A stretch of 5,594 nt of DNA from Akkermansiaceae bacterium. GTDB lineage: Bacteria; Verrucomicrobiota; Verrucomicrobiia; Verrucomicrobiales; Akkermansiaceae. Positions 4,970 through 5,594 of this stretch are shown here, one piece after another. Under the pieces are notes generated by a model, which saw nothing but the letters and a program-made list of their open reading frames with translations, did no database searches and was not told the DNA's origin. Made by a program: the position numbers and the translations under genes. How positions within the stretch are numbered: position 1 is the stretch's first letter; every line of letters begins with the position of its first letter. The stretch lies in the NCBI GenBank assembly GCA_023301645.1, contig JALZUH010000183.1, positions 1-5,594 of the forward strand. Direction: 5' to 3'.

Positions 4970-5594
4970 ATGAAAGCTTATTTTATCCGCAGGTTACTTC
5001 TTGTTCCACCGACATTGGTGGGGATAACATTGGTGGTTTTTATGATCATGAGGTTGGCTCCGGGTAGTCCCATTGAGAAGGAAATGCAGGCTGCGATGGC
5101 TTCTATCGATAGTGATGGCGAAGCGAGTGCTTCTTTCCAAAAGGAAAATGAGAGCACCATTCAGCCAAGCCAGATCCTCGAAGCAGAGGAAAAATACGGC
5201 TATGATGTGCATGCCATGACTGCCTATCTTCGCTGGTTAGGTGTGGTTCCTAAGGAGTCTTTACGTAGTAAGGCTGAGTTTACCAAAGGTGAAAATTCTG
5301 TTAGGGCACTCCTAGCAGGCACGGGGCAAGCTGTGATGGTGACTCGTGAGGGGGAGTTGTCAGCAGCTGATGGCGAGAAGATAGAGAACTTAAAACGCTG
5401 GAAGACGCGTATTATCACGGAGGATGAGATCAAGCGGCGCTGGGCGAAGCGCACCAAGTCAGAGTCACGCCCAGAAGGCCTGAGTTTCCCAGAGGGTAAG
5501 GCTTTAGCCCAAGCGGTAGTTTATCAGCCGAGATTTGGCGGTATTCTTCAGCTCGATCTTCAGCGCTCGATGAAATATAATGATCCTGTCTGGA
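4970..5594 (+). CDS. YejB-like peptide ABC transporter permease, 5' part (truncated by window edge)
   Basis: The frame from ATG 4970 is open to the right edge (208 codons plus one base). An in-frame TAA at 4961-4963 makes this the furthest upstream ATG; it has no Shine-Dalgarno. The N-terminus YFIRRLLLVPPTLVGITLVV followed by FMIMRLAPGSPIE (to residue 36) is the typical start of a DppB/OppB-type permease and most resembles YejB, the permease of the microcin C/peptide importer YejABEF. After one membrane helix (about 9-29) there is a long hydrophilic periplasmic stretch. It includes EEKYGYDVHAMTAYLRWLG (73-91) and then reaches FGGILQLDLQRSMKYNDPV (189-207), which matches the block just before helix 2 in the family. 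The stretch is far longer than in OppB of this window (about 165 against 45 residues). The remaining permease core lies outside the window. It is divergent from oppABC, and may head an operon with a YejE-like partner and the missing ATPases. Family is well supported; the YejB subtype is less certain. Confidence 0.88.
   Translation, partial: MKAYFIRRLLLVPPTLVGITLVVFMIMRLAPGSPIEKEMQAAMASIDSDGEASASFQKENESTIQPSQILEAEEKYGYDVHAMTAYLRWLGVVPKESLRSKAEFTKGENSVRALLAGTGQAVMVTREGELSAADGEKIENLKRWKTRIITEDEIKRRWAKRTKSESRPEGLSFPEGKALAQAVVYQPRFGGILQLDLQRSMKYNDPVW

Noticed and set aside
4978..5457. Three leftward open frames opposite the YejB-like gene
   Set aside because: The rightward frame has a typical permease N-terminus and the DLQRSMKYNDPV-type block; the leftward frames have no motifs and overlap each other.
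1..5594. CRISPR arrays, insertion sequences, tRNA or rRNA genes
   Set aside because: No regularly spaced repeats, transposase motifs, terminal inverted repeats flanked by duplications, or recognisable tRNA/rRNA sequence were seen on reading both strands.

Overview
The window looks like chromosomal DNA from a Gram-negative-type (diderm) bacterium of middling GC content. The style of the peptide-transport proteins (a YejB-like permease with a long extra periplasmic stretch, and an OppA-like lipoprotein), together with mostly missing Shine-Dalgarno sites, suggests the Verrucomicrobiota/Planctomycetota group. That placement is inferred from family resemblance without a search and is of modest confidence.

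Layout. Positions 1-1253 hold a rightward group: the C-terminal tail of an unidentified membrane protein, an unrecognised protein with four membrane segments (154-639), and a complete recR (627-1253) that overlaps it by 13 nt and has a near-perfect ribosome binding site. Positions 1250-4812 hold a compact leftward operon in transcription order oppA (peptide-binding lipoprotein), oppB and oppC (membrane permeases), with gaps of only 9 and 5 nt. Its last gene runs into recR tail to tail, with a 4-nt overlap and no terminator space. Positions 4813-4969 are an AT-rich divergent control region with a perfect 9-bp inverted repeat, a second dyad and a near-palindromic -10-like block usable on both strands. 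From 4970 to the right edge runs the 5' part of another rightward permease gene, YejB-like, whose periplasmic loop after the first membrane helix is unusually long.

How they fit together. OppA would capture oligopeptides and deliver them to the OppB/OppC channel. No ATPase gene (OppD/OppF) is in the window, so energy coupling must come from genes elsewhere. The best guess is that they lie to the right of the YejB-like gene, which would make this a divergent, possibly composite, peptide-import locus. RecR is a recombination-repair mediator and has no evident functional link to transport. I see no mobile elements, CRISPR arrays, tRNA or rRNA genes. The most unusual items are the extended loop of the second permease, an extra periplasmic insertion in OppC, the structured leader of oppA, and a strong G-over-C bias on the + strand that is independent of gene direction.
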